Shown: in pieces, positions 1 to 7,467 of the stretch
Layout of the letters: each line of letters starts with the position of its first letter
How positions within the stretch are numbered: position 1 is the stretch's first letter
Notes under the pieces: generated by a model
What the model was told of the DNA's origin: nothing
Seen by the model: the letters and a program-made list of their open reading frames with translations, nothing else
The model's database searches: none
Translations under genes and position numbers: made by a program
Origin: Elstera sp044372965
Lineage (GTDB): Bacteria > Pseudomonadota > Alphaproteobacteria > Elsterales > Elsteraceae
Length of the DNA stretch: 25,702 bases
Direction of reading: 5' to 3'
Assembly: GCF_044372965.1 (NCBI RefSeq)
Contig: NZ_JBILQX010000036.1
Coordinates: 1 to 25,702 of the forward strand

Positions 1-186
1 CTTCAGGTAATTGGTGCCCCGCCCCAGCAGCTTGACGCCAAGAATATACGAGAAAAGCGCCGCCAGCAGCGGTTCGGGTAGGGCTGGGAACTCGGCGCTA
101 TGAAGCCCGGCAATCGCCGCAAAACCGCGCAGATCTTCGGGCGAAAAAGCGCGGGTAACGGTCGCGGTTTGACCAAGCGTCAGCAT
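1..186 (-). CDS. MaoC-like hot-dog protein lacking catalytic residues (partial)
   Basis: Only the first 62 codons are present; the gene runs off the left edge. The translation begins MLTLGQTATVTRAF and ends with a LLGRGTNYLK segment. That ending matches the central helix and following strand of MaoC/PhaJ-type (R)-specific enoyl-CoA hydratases, where LPGxGTxYLxQ is usual. The stretch between the FAAIAG helix and that segment is about 12 residues shorter than in active family members, and the Asp-x-Asn-Pro-x-His catalytic motif is absent. It is therefore probably a non-catalytic hot-dog subunit, perhaps the partner of the adjacent intact MaoC protein. Its ATG shares one base with the TAA of that gene (TAATG), so translation is probably coupled. 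Family assignment is fairly secure; the partner role is inference. Confidence 0.72.
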   Translation of the reverse strand, partial: MLTLGQTATVTRAFSPEDLRGFAAIAGLHSAEFPALPEPLLAALFSYILGVKLLGRGTNYLK

Positions 187-578
187 TAGACATTCCCCAC
201 ATCAAGAATTGTGCTGGCTTCTGTCACCGGCGTATCGTCGGCACTGCGGGCAACCCGAACCGAGATCCGCGCCTCGGAGCCTTCAACACTGTCGATTGTT
301 GCGGTAATGCGGATCGGCTCGCCCGCATAGGCCGGGTGCGGAAACATCAGGCTCTGCTGCTTTGCGACCGCGTTCGGGAGTTGGCGGCGCATCTCCGCCC
401 AAAGGTAGCTATAAATCAGCATGCCATGGGCGACGGGACGCCCAAAGCGAGTGCGGGCGGAAAATTCGGGATCGACGTGAATCGGATTATCATCGCCACT
501 GACGCGGGCGAAAAGCTCAAGCTCGGCCTGGGTGGGCGTATGCTCAATCGTAAAAAAAGGACCAGGAACAAGGGACAT
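186..578 (-). CDS. MaoC family (R)-specific enoyl-CoA hydratase/dehydratase
   Basis: This 130-residue single hot-dog protein carries the full MaoC/PhaJ motif GDDNPIHVD at residues 28-36, followed by the F-G-R-P-x-A-H-G-M segment. By comparison with the family, Asp29 and His34 are the catalytic pair that adds water across a trans-2-enoyl-CoA, giving the (R)-3-hydroxyacyl-CoA. The length fits a single-domain family member. Its ATG shares one base with the TAA of the upstream acyl-CoA ligase, and its own stop shares one base with the next hot-dog gene. It is thus an internal member of the tetR-led operon. The substrate is not evident; a CoA ester made by the neighbouring ligase is the simplest inference. 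Confidence 0.9.
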   Translation of the reverse strand: MSLVPGPFFTIEHTPTQAELELFARVSGDDNPIHVDPEFSARTRFGRPVAHGMLIYSYLWAEMRRQLPNAVAKQQSLMFPHPAYAGEPIRITATIDSVEGSEARISVRVARSADDTPVTEASTILDVGNV

Positions 579-2086
579 TACGCAGACTCCGGCTTTTGGG
601 GTTCCGTCAGCGCCGCGCGCAGATGGTGCTTTTGCACCTTACCGGCGGCGGTGCGTGGAAAATCGGTAACAATCGTGACATGCTTGGGAACCTTATAGGT
701 CGCCAGCGCGGCACGGGCATGCTGCTGCAAGTCGGCGGGATCAGCAGTTTGCCCCGGACGCAAGATAACGGCCGCGTGCCCCACTTCACCCCACTTCTCA
801 TCACTCACGCCAACCACCGCCGCTTCCAGCACAGCCGGGTGGGCCTGCAAAACATGTTCCACCTCCGCCGGATAGACGTTTTCACCACCGGAGATATACA
901 TATCCTTGATCCGATCAACGATGGTGTAATAGCCATCGGCATCGCGGCGCGCGATATCGCCGGACTTCAGCCACCCGCCCGGCGCAAATGCGGCTTCAGT
1001 CGCCATCGGATTGTTAAAATAGCCGGGCGTAATACCGGGGCCGCGAAACCAAAGCTCGCCATCGTCGCCGTCAACCCCATCGGCCCCGACCAGTCGCACC
1101 TCGGCCAGAAGCTGCGGCTTGCCGACCGAACCAATCTTGGTGGGGGCCTGCGCCCGGTCCATGAAAAACACCGTGGGGCCGGTTTCGGTCATGCCCATGC
1201 CGTTGCAAATGGTGACGCCCCGTTCCAGAAACGTCTGAATCAACGCCGCCGAGATTGGCGCGCCGCCGCAGCCCCAATGTTTGACGGCGGAAAAATCGGT
1301 CCGCTCGAACGCCGGATGCAGGCTGATCGCCTGATAAATCGCCGGAACCCCGAAGAAGACGGTAATCCTCCCCTGCTGAACCAGCGACAGAACAAGGTCC
1401 GCATCGAATTTCGGCAGAACCTGCGACACGCCGCCGACGATGAAAACCGGCAAAGTGTGCAGATTGATCCCGGCGGTATGGAAGAGCGGTAGAAAGTTGA
1501 GCGACTTCGTATCGGGGCCAATTCCCGTTGCCGTTTGAACGTTGATCATATTGGCCAGGGCCATGCCTGCCGTTTGGATGACCGCTTTTGGTTTGCCGGT
1601 GGTGCCGGAGGTATACAGCAGATACCAGGGCGCATCGGTTTCCCAGGGCGTCGGGGTCATAGGCTCGCCCGGCTGGTCGCAGACGGCATCCCACTCGATC
1701 AAGCTGCGCGAGGGCAGCCGGGCCGCTGCCACCACCTTGCTGGCGAGATCCGCCGTCGGCCCATCGAAGAACATCAGCTTCGCGCCACTATCGTCGATAA
1801 TCGGCGCGAGTTCCGCCGGGGTCTGACGCCAATTCAGCGGCACCAGAATGGCCTTGGCGCGGGCGCAGGCAAACAGCAGTTCGAAAAACGGCACATTGTT
1901 ATGACAGAGGACCGCGATCCTATCGCCCTCGCCAATCCCAAGCGACCGCAAGAACGCCGCGCCGCGCCCAACGCGCCGTTCGATTTCGGCGAACGACCAA
2001 ACCCGCCCGCTCACCGGATCGGCGAAGGCTGCGGCGTCCGGCGTTAGCATTGCGCGTTGCGCGCAAAGGTCGGGGATAAACTTCAT
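578..2086 (-). CDS. AMP-dependent acyl-CoA synthetase/ligase
   Basis: This 502-residue member of the ANL adenylate-forming superfamily activates a carboxylic acid to acyl-AMP and then acyl-CoA in the cytoplasm. The phosphate-binding motif YTSGTTGKPK lies at residues 158-167, followed by GMGMTETGPT, GELWFRGPGITPGYF and the hinge region SGGENVYPAEVEHV. The C-terminal catalytic Lys is in PRTAAGK (about residue 483). The reading frame extends 23 codons further upstream, but the ATG at 2086 is chosen because it overlaps the upstream TGA as ATGA and begins with a normal family N-terminus (MKFIPDLCAQRA). The sequence resembles medium/long-chain and 4-chlorobenzoate-ligase-like branches; specificity cannot be read from it. 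The operon context suggests it activates the acid imported by the divergent ABC transporter. Confidence 0.92.
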   Translation of the reverse strand: MKFIPDLCAQRAMLTPDAAAFADPVSGRVWSFAEIERRVGRGAAFLRSLGIGEGDRIAVLCHNNVPFFELLFACARAKAILVPLNWRQTPAELAPIIDDSGAKLMFFDGPTADLASKVVAAARLPSRSLIEWDAVCDQPGEPMTPTPWETDAPWYLLYTSGTTGKPKAVIQTAGMALANMINVQTATGIGPDTKSLNFLPLFHTAGINLHTLPVFIVGGVSQVLPKFDADLVLSLVQQGRITVFFGVPAIYQAISLHPAFERTDFSAVKHWGCGGAPISAALIQTFLERGVTICNGMGMTETGPTVFFMDRAQAPTKIGSVGKPQLLAEVRLVGADGVDGDDGELWFRGPGITPGYFNNPMATEAAFAPGGWLKSGDIARRDADGYYTIVDRIKDMYISGGENVYPAEVEHVLQAHPAVLEAAVVGVSDEKWGEVGHAAVILRPGQTADPADLQQHARAALATYKVPKHVTIVTDFPRTAAGKVQKHHLRAALTEPQKPESA

Positions 2087-2856
2087 GCGGCGCGTCCTAG
2101 AAAATGCTTCATACCGGCGTCGGTTTCGGGCAAATCGATCAGGCTCAAGAAGCACAGGCGCTCCCGCTCCAACCCCAGCGCCACCCGGGCCCGGCGCTCC
2201 GGCGGCCAGAGCAAGCGTTTGGTTGCCGCCAAACTATGCGCGTGTTTGCCAAGCAAAACCTGGACCCAAACGGCGATCTGATCGTCTAGGGCGGCGGGAT
2301 CGGTCACGGCTTGGACGAGACCGAGTCCCAAGGCTTCATCCGCCGTTACCATCCGGTTCAGCAGTTGGATTTCCGCCGCCCGCACCGGGCCGATCCGGTC
2401 GGGGAGGAGCGCCGTCCAGCCACCATCGGGGGCGAAACCCACATCGACATAATAGGGCGCGATAAAGGCTCCGCGCGTCATCGCCACCAGATCGGCGGCA
2501 AGAACGAAGCCTAAGGATCCGCCCGTTACCGGCCCTTGCACGCGCGCGATGACCGGGCACGGCAGATCGATCAAAGCCAAAATCGCCCGGTGAAGCCCAC
2601 CGACGAGGCCCGTCGCATACTCCCGACGCTGCAAAAGCGGCACATCGGCAAAGGCCGCCACATCCCCGCCCGTCGAAAAACTCCGCCCCGCCCCGGTAAA
2701 CACGAGCAGGCGCGGCGGCAGGCGCGCAAGATCATCGAGCGCGGCGTTCAAAGCCTCCAACAGCGCGGGCACAAGGCTATTATGACGCTGCGGCCGGTTC
2801 AGCGTGAGCGTCGCAACCCCGTTTTCGCGGCGGACCGTGACGAGGTTTTCCGTCAT
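2083..2856 (-). CDS. Enoyl-CoA hydratase/isomerase (crotonase) family protein
   Basis: This 257-residue crotonase-fold protein has the family landmarks TLNRPQRHNSL, an oxyanion-hole segment FSTGGDVAAF, VQGPVTGGSLGFVLAADL and VGFAPDGGW. Family knowledge: classical hydratases use two Glu residues, one after the GGG turn and one about four residues before the conserved Gly of the G-x-x-P loop. Here those positions read Gly and Tyr, so simple hydratase chemistry is doubtful. An isomerase, a hydrolase or an inactive member is possible. The frame is open 32 codons further upstream, but the ATG at 2856 overlaps the tetR stop as ATGA and starts the normal domain (MTENLVTV). It is the second gene of the tetR-led operon. 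Confidence 0.88.
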   Translation of the reverse strand: MTENLVTVRRENGVATLTLNRPQRHNSLVPALLEALNAALDDLARLPPRLLVFTGAGRSFSTGGDVAAFADVPLLQRREYATGLVGGLHRAILALIDLPCPVIARVQGPVTGGSLGFVLAADLVAMTRGAFIAPYYVDVGFAPDGGWTALLPDRIGPVRAAEIQLLNRMVTADEALGLGLVQAVTDPAALDDQIAVWVQVLLGKHAHSLAATKRLLWPPERRARVALGLERERLCFLSLIDLPETDAGMKHFLGRAA

Positions 2857-3500
2857 GGTGCGCGCCCGTTGGTGGATTTCGGCGCGATGCCATGGGAAAT
2901 GAAGGCAAAGGCGGCCTCTGTGGCCGCTTCGATCGATGCTTCCTTGTCCCACAGCGCATAGCGCCGCCCGATGAAATCGCTAATCCCCATTAAAGCCCAT
3001 GCCCGTAACTCCGCATCGCCGGGGGAAAGTTGTCCATCCCCTTCTGCTGCACTTAGAACTTGCCGATAGTTGTTCGCGAAATCGTGATAGTAGCGCCGAT
3101 ACGCCGCCTCATCCACAAATTGCGACTCCGCCACAACCCGATAGAGATTGGGATTGTCACGCACGAAGGATAGGAAAGCGTGGAGGCCGCGCTTTTCGAT
3201 CTCCAGCCGATGCGTTAGCCCGGTCGTCGCAAGGGTCAGATGGCGGCGTAGGCGGCGGCCCATGCGCAAGACAAGCTCGCGCATGACATCCTCTTTCGAG
3301 CGGAAATAGAGGTAAAAGGTGCCCTGGGCGACCGCCGCTTCCTGGGTGATCGTACTGATCGAGGCGTCTGAAAAGCCTCGACGGCCAATGTCCCGCTCGG
3401 CTGCGTCCAAAATACGCTGGCGCGTTCGCTCACCCCGACTGGTTTTCGGGGCGGGCAAGGCCGATGGGAGCGATGCCTCTTCTATCGGTGCATTCGCCAT
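2853..3500 (-). CDS. TetR/AcrR family transcriptional regulator
   Basis: This 215-residue protein has an N-terminal TetR helix-turn-helix at about residues 23-72 (RGERTRQRILDAAERDIGRRGF through GTFYLYFRSKEDV). The alpha-helical ligand-binding domain that follows includes a dimer-type helix region ending FAFISHGIAP. The ATG at 3500 is preferred over one 24 codons upstream because a strong GGAGGAG ribosome-binding site sits just before it, and because the longer form would read through a palindrome. The regulator heads the acyl-CoA operon and faces the ABC transporter, the usual arrangement for a local repressor relieved by an acyl-CoA or free acid. Its ligand is unknown. Autoregulation is likely, because palindromes overlap its predicted promoter. 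Confidence 0.93.
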   Translation of the reverse strand: MANAPIEEASLPSALPAPKTSRGERTRQRILDAAERDIGRRGFSDASISTITQEAAVAQGTFYLYFRSKEDVMRELVLRMGRRLRRHLTLATTGLTHRLEIEKRGLHAFLSFVRDNPNLYRVVAESQFVDEAAYRRYYHDFANNYRQVLSAAEGDGQLSPGDAELRAWALMGISDFIGRRYALWDKEASIEAATEAAFAFISHGIAPKSTNGRAP

Positions 3501-3512
3501 AAATTCTCCTCC

Positions 3513-3538
3513 CGCACTCCCGACTTGACGGGAGTGCG
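3513..3538. promoter_or_regulatory. 26-bp perfect inverted repeat in the tetR leader
   Basis: Nine-base arms CGCACTCCC and GGGAGTGCG are separated by 8 bp (GACTTGAC). The element sits 13 bp upstream of the tetR ATG and ends almost exactly where the predicted tetR transcript would begin. It may be a TetR operator overlapping the start site, or a 5' stem-loop in the mRNA. Confidence 0.6.
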
Positions 3539-3543
3539 ATGAG

Positions 3544-3572
3544 AGGATAGGAAAAGATGAAACATGACTCAA
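3544..3572 (-). promoter_or_regulatory. Predicted sigma70 promoter of the tetR operon
   Basis: On the minus strand a -35-like TTGAGT (3567-3572) lies exactly 17 bp from a -10-like TATCCT (3544-3549); each matches 4 of 6 consensus bases. Transcription would begin near 3537, at the edge of the 26-bp palindrome. This is a by-eye prediction. Confidence 0.45.
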
Positions 3573-3578
3573 GTGTCA
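3565..3578. promoter_or_regulatory. Candidate TetR operator, TGAC-N6-GTCA
   Basis: This 14-bp near-palindrome (TGACTCAAGTGTCA, 10 of 14 positions symmetric) overlaps the predicted -35 box of tetR. It lies between the two divergent operons, where a shared TetR operator would be expected. TGAC/GTCA half-sites are common among TetR-family operators, but binding here is inference. Confidence 0.35.
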
Positions 3579-3640
3579 GTTTGCGCACTGGGGTCACAAA
3601 CAAGTCAGTAAACAAACGCTGATGGGGGGAGAAAACCTAA

Positions 3641-4831
3641 ATGCGCACCATTCGGACTCTATGTCTGACGGGGGCGGCGCTTGCTGCGCTGTCGACCCCG
3701 GCTCTGGCCAAAGATCTTAAAATCTGCCTCATCGCTGGCAAGACCGGCGCGCTCGAAGCCTATGCCAAGCAGACCGAAGTCGGCTTTACCATGGGGCTCG
3801 AATATCTCACCCAGGGCAAGAACGAAATTCTGGGGCGCAAGCTTCAAGTTCTGGTCAAGGACGATCAACTGAAGCCGGATCGCGGCAAGGCGCTGCTGGA
3901 AGAATGCTATGCCGATGACGGGGCCGAAATCGCCGTTGGCTCGACAGGGTCCGCCGTGGCGCTTGCCATGCTGCCCGTCGCCGAAGAAGCCAAGAAAGTT
4001 CTGATCGTCGAGCCCGCCGTAGCCGATTCGATCACCGGCGAAAAATGGAACCGCTATATTTTCCGCACCGGTCGTTCCTCCTATCAGGATGCGCTCGCCG
4101 CCGCCGCCGCGATTCCCGATAACGAAGAGGTTGCCATCGGCATGCTCGGCCTCGATACCGCCTTTGGGCGCGACGGGGTAAAGGCTTTCGCTGAAGCGCT
4201 GGCCGCGATGCGCCCGAAAGCAAAAATCGTCGCCGAAGAATATGCCGCCGGGAATACCGCCGACTTTACCCCCTTCGCCGAACGCCTGTTCGCCGCATTG
4301 AAGGATAAGCCCGGCAAGCGCGTTATCAACTTCATCTGGGCGGGCGCCCACCCGATGGCGAAGTTTGTCGATATGAAGCCCGAGCGCTTCAATATCATGC
4401 TCGCGCCGGGCGGCAATATTCTACCCGTGATGAACGCCTGGAAGCAGTTTGCCGGGGCCGAAGGCGGCACCTACTACTACCATGCGTTCCCGAAGAATAA
4501 GATGAACGACTGGCTGCGCACCGAATACCAAAAGCGCTACAATGCGCCGCCTGATTTCTTCGTTGCAGGCGGGTTCGCGGCGGCTTCCGCCGTGTTCAAC
4601 GGCATCACCAAAGCAGGCGGCACTGATACCGAAAAGCTGATCGCCGCGATGGAAGGCATGATGTTCGAAACGCCGAAGGGCGATATGATCTTCCGCGCCG
4701 TCGATCATCAAGCCCAGCAGGATATGTTCCACTGGCGCATCAAAAAGGACGCAACGGATAATGATCTGCTGGAGCTGGTTGCAACTATTCCGGCAGCAAC
4801 CATGCCCCTGCCCTTCCGCAATAAGCGATAA
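3641..4831 (+). CDS. Branched-chain amino acid-type (HAAT) ABC transporter substrate-binding protein
   Basis: This 396-residue periplasmic binding protein has a clear Sec signal peptide, with likely cleavage after ALA at residue 23 (ALA|KDLKICLIAG). The mature part is a type I periplasmic-binding (LivK/Leu-Ile-Val-binding-like) fold: LEYLTQGKNEILGRKLQVLVKDDQ, a VGSTGSAVALAMLPVAEEAKK segment, and a FRTGRSSYQ region. The start has a G-rich ribosome-binding site (GGGGGGAG). Followed by the two ATPases and two permeases, it completes a HAAT transporter. Because it faces a TetR/acyl-CoA operon, the cargo may be a carboxylic or aromatic acid rather than leucine. That is inference from context; no ligand can be read from the sequence. 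Confidence 0.9.
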   Translation: MRTIRTLCLTGAALAALSTPALAKDLKICLIAGKTGALEAYAKQTEVGFTMGLEYLTQGKNEILGRKLQVLVKDDQLKPDRGKALLEECYADDGAEIAVGSTGSAVALAMLPVAEEAKKVLIVEPAVADSITGEKWNRYIFRTGRSSYQDALAAAAAIPDNEEVAIGMLGLDTAFGRDGVKAFAEALAAMRPKAKIVAEEYAAGNTADFTPFAERLFAALKDKPGKRVINFIWAGAHPMAKFVDMKPERFNIMLAPGGNILPVMNAWKQFAGAEGGTYYYHAFPKNKMNDWLRTEYQKRYNAPPDFFVAGGFAAASAVFNGITKAGGTDTEKLIAAMEGMMFETPKGDMIFRAVDHQAQQDMFHWRIKKDATDNDLLELVATIPAATMPLPFRNKR

Positions 4832-4867
4832 AGCCTTACCCTACTCACCAGCTTGGGGGAGGGGGCG

Positions 4868-4885
4868 GGGCGACTTCGGTCGCCC
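4868..4885 (+). promoter_or_regulatory. Stem-loop between binding-protein gene and ABC core genes
   Basis: A perfect 7-bp stem GGGCGAC/GTCGCCC is closed by a TTCG tetraloop with a C-G closing pair, an especially stable RNA hairpin. G-rich sequence before it (4856-4870) and C-rich sequence after it (4890-4907) could extend the structure. No T-run follows, so it looks more like an mRNA-stabilising or attenuating element than a full terminator. Such hairpins often give higher binding-protein levels than downstream ABC subunits. Confidence 0.6.
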
Positions 4886-4924
4886 TGCTTCCCCCCCGAC
4901 CGCCCCAGTAGGAAGCCTTCTCTC

Positions 4925-5710
4925 ATGTCTGTTCCGGTTCTCGAATCCCGCGACCTGACCATCCGCTTTGGCGGGCATACGGCGGTCAATGCGGTCAGCA
5001 CCTCGTTTACGGCGGGGACACTTACCGCCATCGTCGGCCCGAATGGGGCTGGGAAAACCACCTATTTCAATCTTCTCTCCGGCCAACTCCCCGCCTCGGC
5101 GGGTCAGGTGCTGCTGGATGGTGAGGATATTACCCGGCTAGGGCCGGCGGATCGGGCACGGCGCGGCATTGGCCGGGCGTTCCAGATCACCAATCTCTTC
5201 CCGCAACTGACCGCCCACGAAAACGTCCGCCTTGCCGTGCAAGCGCGCGACCCCGCCGCCGCCAATATTTGGCAGCGCTGGACGGGGCACCGCGCCTGGA
5301 TCGAGCGGGCCGAATGGGTGCTGGAGGAGGTAAACCTTCAACATCAGCGCGACACTCCGGCCTCCTCCCTCTCCCACGGCGACAAGCGCAAGCTTGAGGT
5401 GGCGATCATGATGGCGCTGGAGCCCCATGTGTTCATGTTCGACGAGCCGACCGCCGGCATGTCGGTCGATGAAGTGCCGGTGATCCTGGAGTTGATTCAG
5501 AAGCTCAAACGCGCGGGCGATAAAACCATTCTGCTGGTCGAGCATAAGATGGATGTGGTGCGCAGCCTCGCCGACCGCATCATCGTGCTGCATCACGGTC
5601 AATTGCTGGCCGATGGCGACCCCGCCACGGTGATTGCCTCGCCGCTCGTGCAGGAAGCGTATTTGGGCCGGGCACCCGAAAAAGCCCAAGCGGAGAAGAA
5701 CCATGGCTAA
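4925..5710 (+). CDS. livG: HAAT ABC transporter ATP-binding protein, LivG type
   Basis: This 261-residue ATPase has Walker A GPNGAGKT at residues 38-45, an ABC signature in the variant form LSHGDKR (149-155), Walker B VFMFDEP (169-175) and an H-loop in LLVEHKMD. The LSHGDKR signature and the inserted segment between Walker A and the signature are typical of LivG-type subunits. The ATG at 4925 is chosen because it is preceded by AGGA about 10 nt upstream and starts the domain normally; the frame stays open upstream through the G/C-rich hairpin. It follows the binding-protein gene after 93 nt and overlaps the next ATPase by 8 nt. It powers import from the cytoplasmic face of the inner membrane. 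Confidence 0.93.
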   Translation: MSVPVLESRDLTIRFGGHTAVNAVSTSFTAGTLTAIVGPNGAGKTTYFNLLSGQLPASAGQVLLDGEDITRLGPADRARRGIGRAFQITNLFPQLTAHENVRLAVQARDPAAANIWQRWTGHRAWIERAEWVLEEVNLQHQRDTPASSLSHGDKRKLEVAIMMALEPHVFMFDEPTAGMSVDEVPVILELIQKLKRAGDKTILLVEHKMDVVRSLADRIIVLHHGQLLADGDPATVIASPLVQEAYLGRAPEKAQAEKNHG

Positions 5711-6425
5711 CCCGCTGCTGCGGCTTGAGGGGGTTCATACCCACATCGGCCAATATCATATTCTGCAAGGCGTTGATCTGACCGTGAACGAGGGCGGCAT
5801 CACCATGCTGCTCGGGCGCAATGGCGCGGGGAAAACCACGACGCTGCGCACCATCATGGGCCTGTGGAAACCCTCGCAAGGGACGGTCACCTTCGACGGC
5901 AAGCCCATCGGGGGCAAGGATACGCCCAGCATCGCCCAAAGCGGTATCGCCTATGTGCCGGAGACGATGGCCGTATTCCACGATCTCACGGTCGAAGAGA
6001 ATATGAAGCTCGCCGCCCGCTCCGGCCCACCCGATGCCGCGCGGCTGGAGTGGATTTTCGGCTTCTTCCCGGCGCTCAAACGCTTTTGGCACTCGCCCGC
6101 CGGGGTTCTGTCGGGCGGACAAAAGCAGATGGTGGCGATTGCCCGCGCCCTTGTGGAGCCGCAGCGCTTAATCCTGATCGACGAGCCAACAAAGGGCCTT
6201 GCCCCCGCCATCATCGAAGGCATGATCGGCGCGTTTCAGGAATTGAAGCGCCAGAGCACGATTCTGCTGGTCGAACAAAACTTCCGCTTTGCCGCCGCCC
6301 TCGGGGATTCGATTGCGGTGGTCGATGACGGGCGCGTCGTTCATGCGGGGAGCATGGCCGATCTGGTCGCGGATAATGGCTTGCAGGAACGCCTGCTCGG
6401 CCTCTCGCTCGACGCGCATCAATAG
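5703..6425 (+). CDS. livF: HAAT ABC transporter ATP-binding protein, LivF type
   Basis: This 240-residue ATPase has Walker A GRNGAGKT at residues 38-45, the Q-loop region VPETMAVF, signature LSGGQKQ (136-142) and Walker B LILIDEP (156-162). The GRNGAGKTTTLRTIMGL stretch and the final LLVEQNF are characteristic of LivF. The ATG at 5703 lies within the last codons of the livG-type gene (8-nt overlap) with GGAG just upstream, which indicates translational coupling. It forms the ATPase heterodimer of the importer with the preceding gene product. Confidence 0.93.
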   Translation: MANPLLRLEGVHTHIGQYHILQGVDLTVNEGGITMLLGRNGAGKTTTLRTIMGLWKPSQGTVTFDGKPIGGKDTPSIAQSGIAYVPETMAVFHDLTVEENMKLAARSGPPDAARLEWIFGFFPALKRFWHSPAGVLSGGQKQMVAIARALVEPQRLILIDEPTKGLAPAIIEGMIGAFQELKRQSTILLVEQNFRFAAALGDSIAVVDDGRVVHAGSMADLVADNGLQERLLGLSLDAHQ

Positions 6426-6434
6426 GAGGCTGAT

Positions 6435-7463
6435 ATGTCCGAGACCAAAGCCGCCCCCCAAAGCGCCGCCCCCGCCGATATTCCGCGCGCGAAGCTCGAT
6501 CTGCTGCCGCTCCTGATCCCCGTGGTTCTCGCTGCCGCTGCCCTGGTGCTGGTCGGCAGCCCGACGACCTGGCTGACCCTCACCCTCTCCGCGCTCGCCA
6601 TGGGCATGATGATCTTCGTCATCGCCTCGGGGATGACGCTGGTGTTCGGGCTGATGGACGTCATCAACTTCGGCCACGGAGCCTTCATTGCGATTGGCGC
6701 TTACCTCGCCTTTACCGTGCTGGGGCCGCTGGCCGGGTGGATGGCGTCGGAGTCGCTGCTGACCAACCTTAGCGCGCTCGCGGTTGCCGCCCTCGCCGCG
6801 ATGATCGGCACCGGCGCGCTGGGCATGGCGTTCGAGCGAATCATTATCCGCCCAGTCTATGGCCAGCATCTGAAGCAGATTCTGATTACGATGGGTGGGC
6901 TCATTGTAGCGGAACAAGCGCTGCACGCGATTTTTGGCGGCGACCAAAAGGCCATGCCGCTACCCAATGGATTGCGCGGCGCGATTGTCGTCGGCGATCT
7001 TGCCTTCGAAAAATACCGCCTGCTGATCGTCGTGGTCGGGTTAGCAGTCTTTACCGGCATGCAGTTGGTGCTGAACCGCACCCGCATCGGGCTCTTGATC
7101 CGCGCCGGGGTGGAGAATGCCGAAATGGTGGAGGCCCTGGGCTACCGCATCCGCCGCCTGTTCATCGGCGTCTTCGTTGTCGGCTCGGGGCTCGCGGGGC
7201 TCGGCGGCGTACTGTGGGCGCTGTACCGGGAAACGCTGACCGCCGGGATCTCCAATGACGTGATGACGCTGGTGTTCATCGTCGTCATCATCGGCGGGCT
7301 CGGTTCCGTTGGCGGCTGTTTTCTGGGGGCGATTTTAGTGGCGCTGCTGGCCAATTATTCCGCCTTCCTGGTGCCGAAATTTGCCCTGGTTTCAACGGTC
7401 CTGCTGATGGTGCTGATTCTCCTGTGGCGTCCGCAGGGTCTCTATCCCGTCGCCAAGAGGTAA
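6435..7463 (+). CDS. livH: HAAT ABC transporter permease, LivH type
   Basis: This 342-residue inner-membrane permease shows multiple hydrophobic segments and the LivH hallmark near its N-terminal membrane core (MTLVFGLMDVINFGHGAFIAIGAY). It also has the conserved cytoplasmic loop RIGLLIRAGVENAEMVEALGYRIRR that contacts the ATPases. About 25 polar N-terminal residues precede the first membrane span. A strong AGGAGG sits just before the ATG, 9 nt after the preceding stop. It pairs with the LivM-type permease downstream. Confidence 0.93.
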   Translation: MSETKAAPQSAAPADIPRAKLDLLPLLIPVVLAAAALVLVGSPTTWLTLTLSALAMGMMIFVIASGMTLVFGLMDVINFGHGAFIAIGAYLAFTVLGPLAGWMASESLLTNLSALAVAALAAMIGTGALGMAFERIIIRPVYGQHLKQILITMGGLIVAEQALHAIFGGDQKAMPLPNGLRGAIVVGDLAFEKYRLLIVVVGLAVFTGMQLVLNRTRIGLLIRAGVENAEMVEALGYRIRRLFIGVFVVGSGLAGLGGVLWALYRETLTAGISNDVMTLVFIVVIIGGLGSVGGCFLGAILVALLANYSAFLVPKFALVSTVLLMVLILLWRPQGLYPVAKR

Positions 7464-7467
7464 GCCC

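Noticed and set aside
596..1492. Long open frame (298 codons) on the plus strand
   Set aside because: It is fully antisense to the acyl-CoA ligase, which has unmistakable family motifs. Arg/Pro/Gly-rich translations like this arise by chance opposite GC-rich genes.
3525..3553. Plus-strand promoter TTGACG-17-TAGGAA for the transporter operon
   Set aside because: The -10 match is poor and the elements sit within the tetR leader palindrome, about 90 bp from the transporter start. I could not support it.
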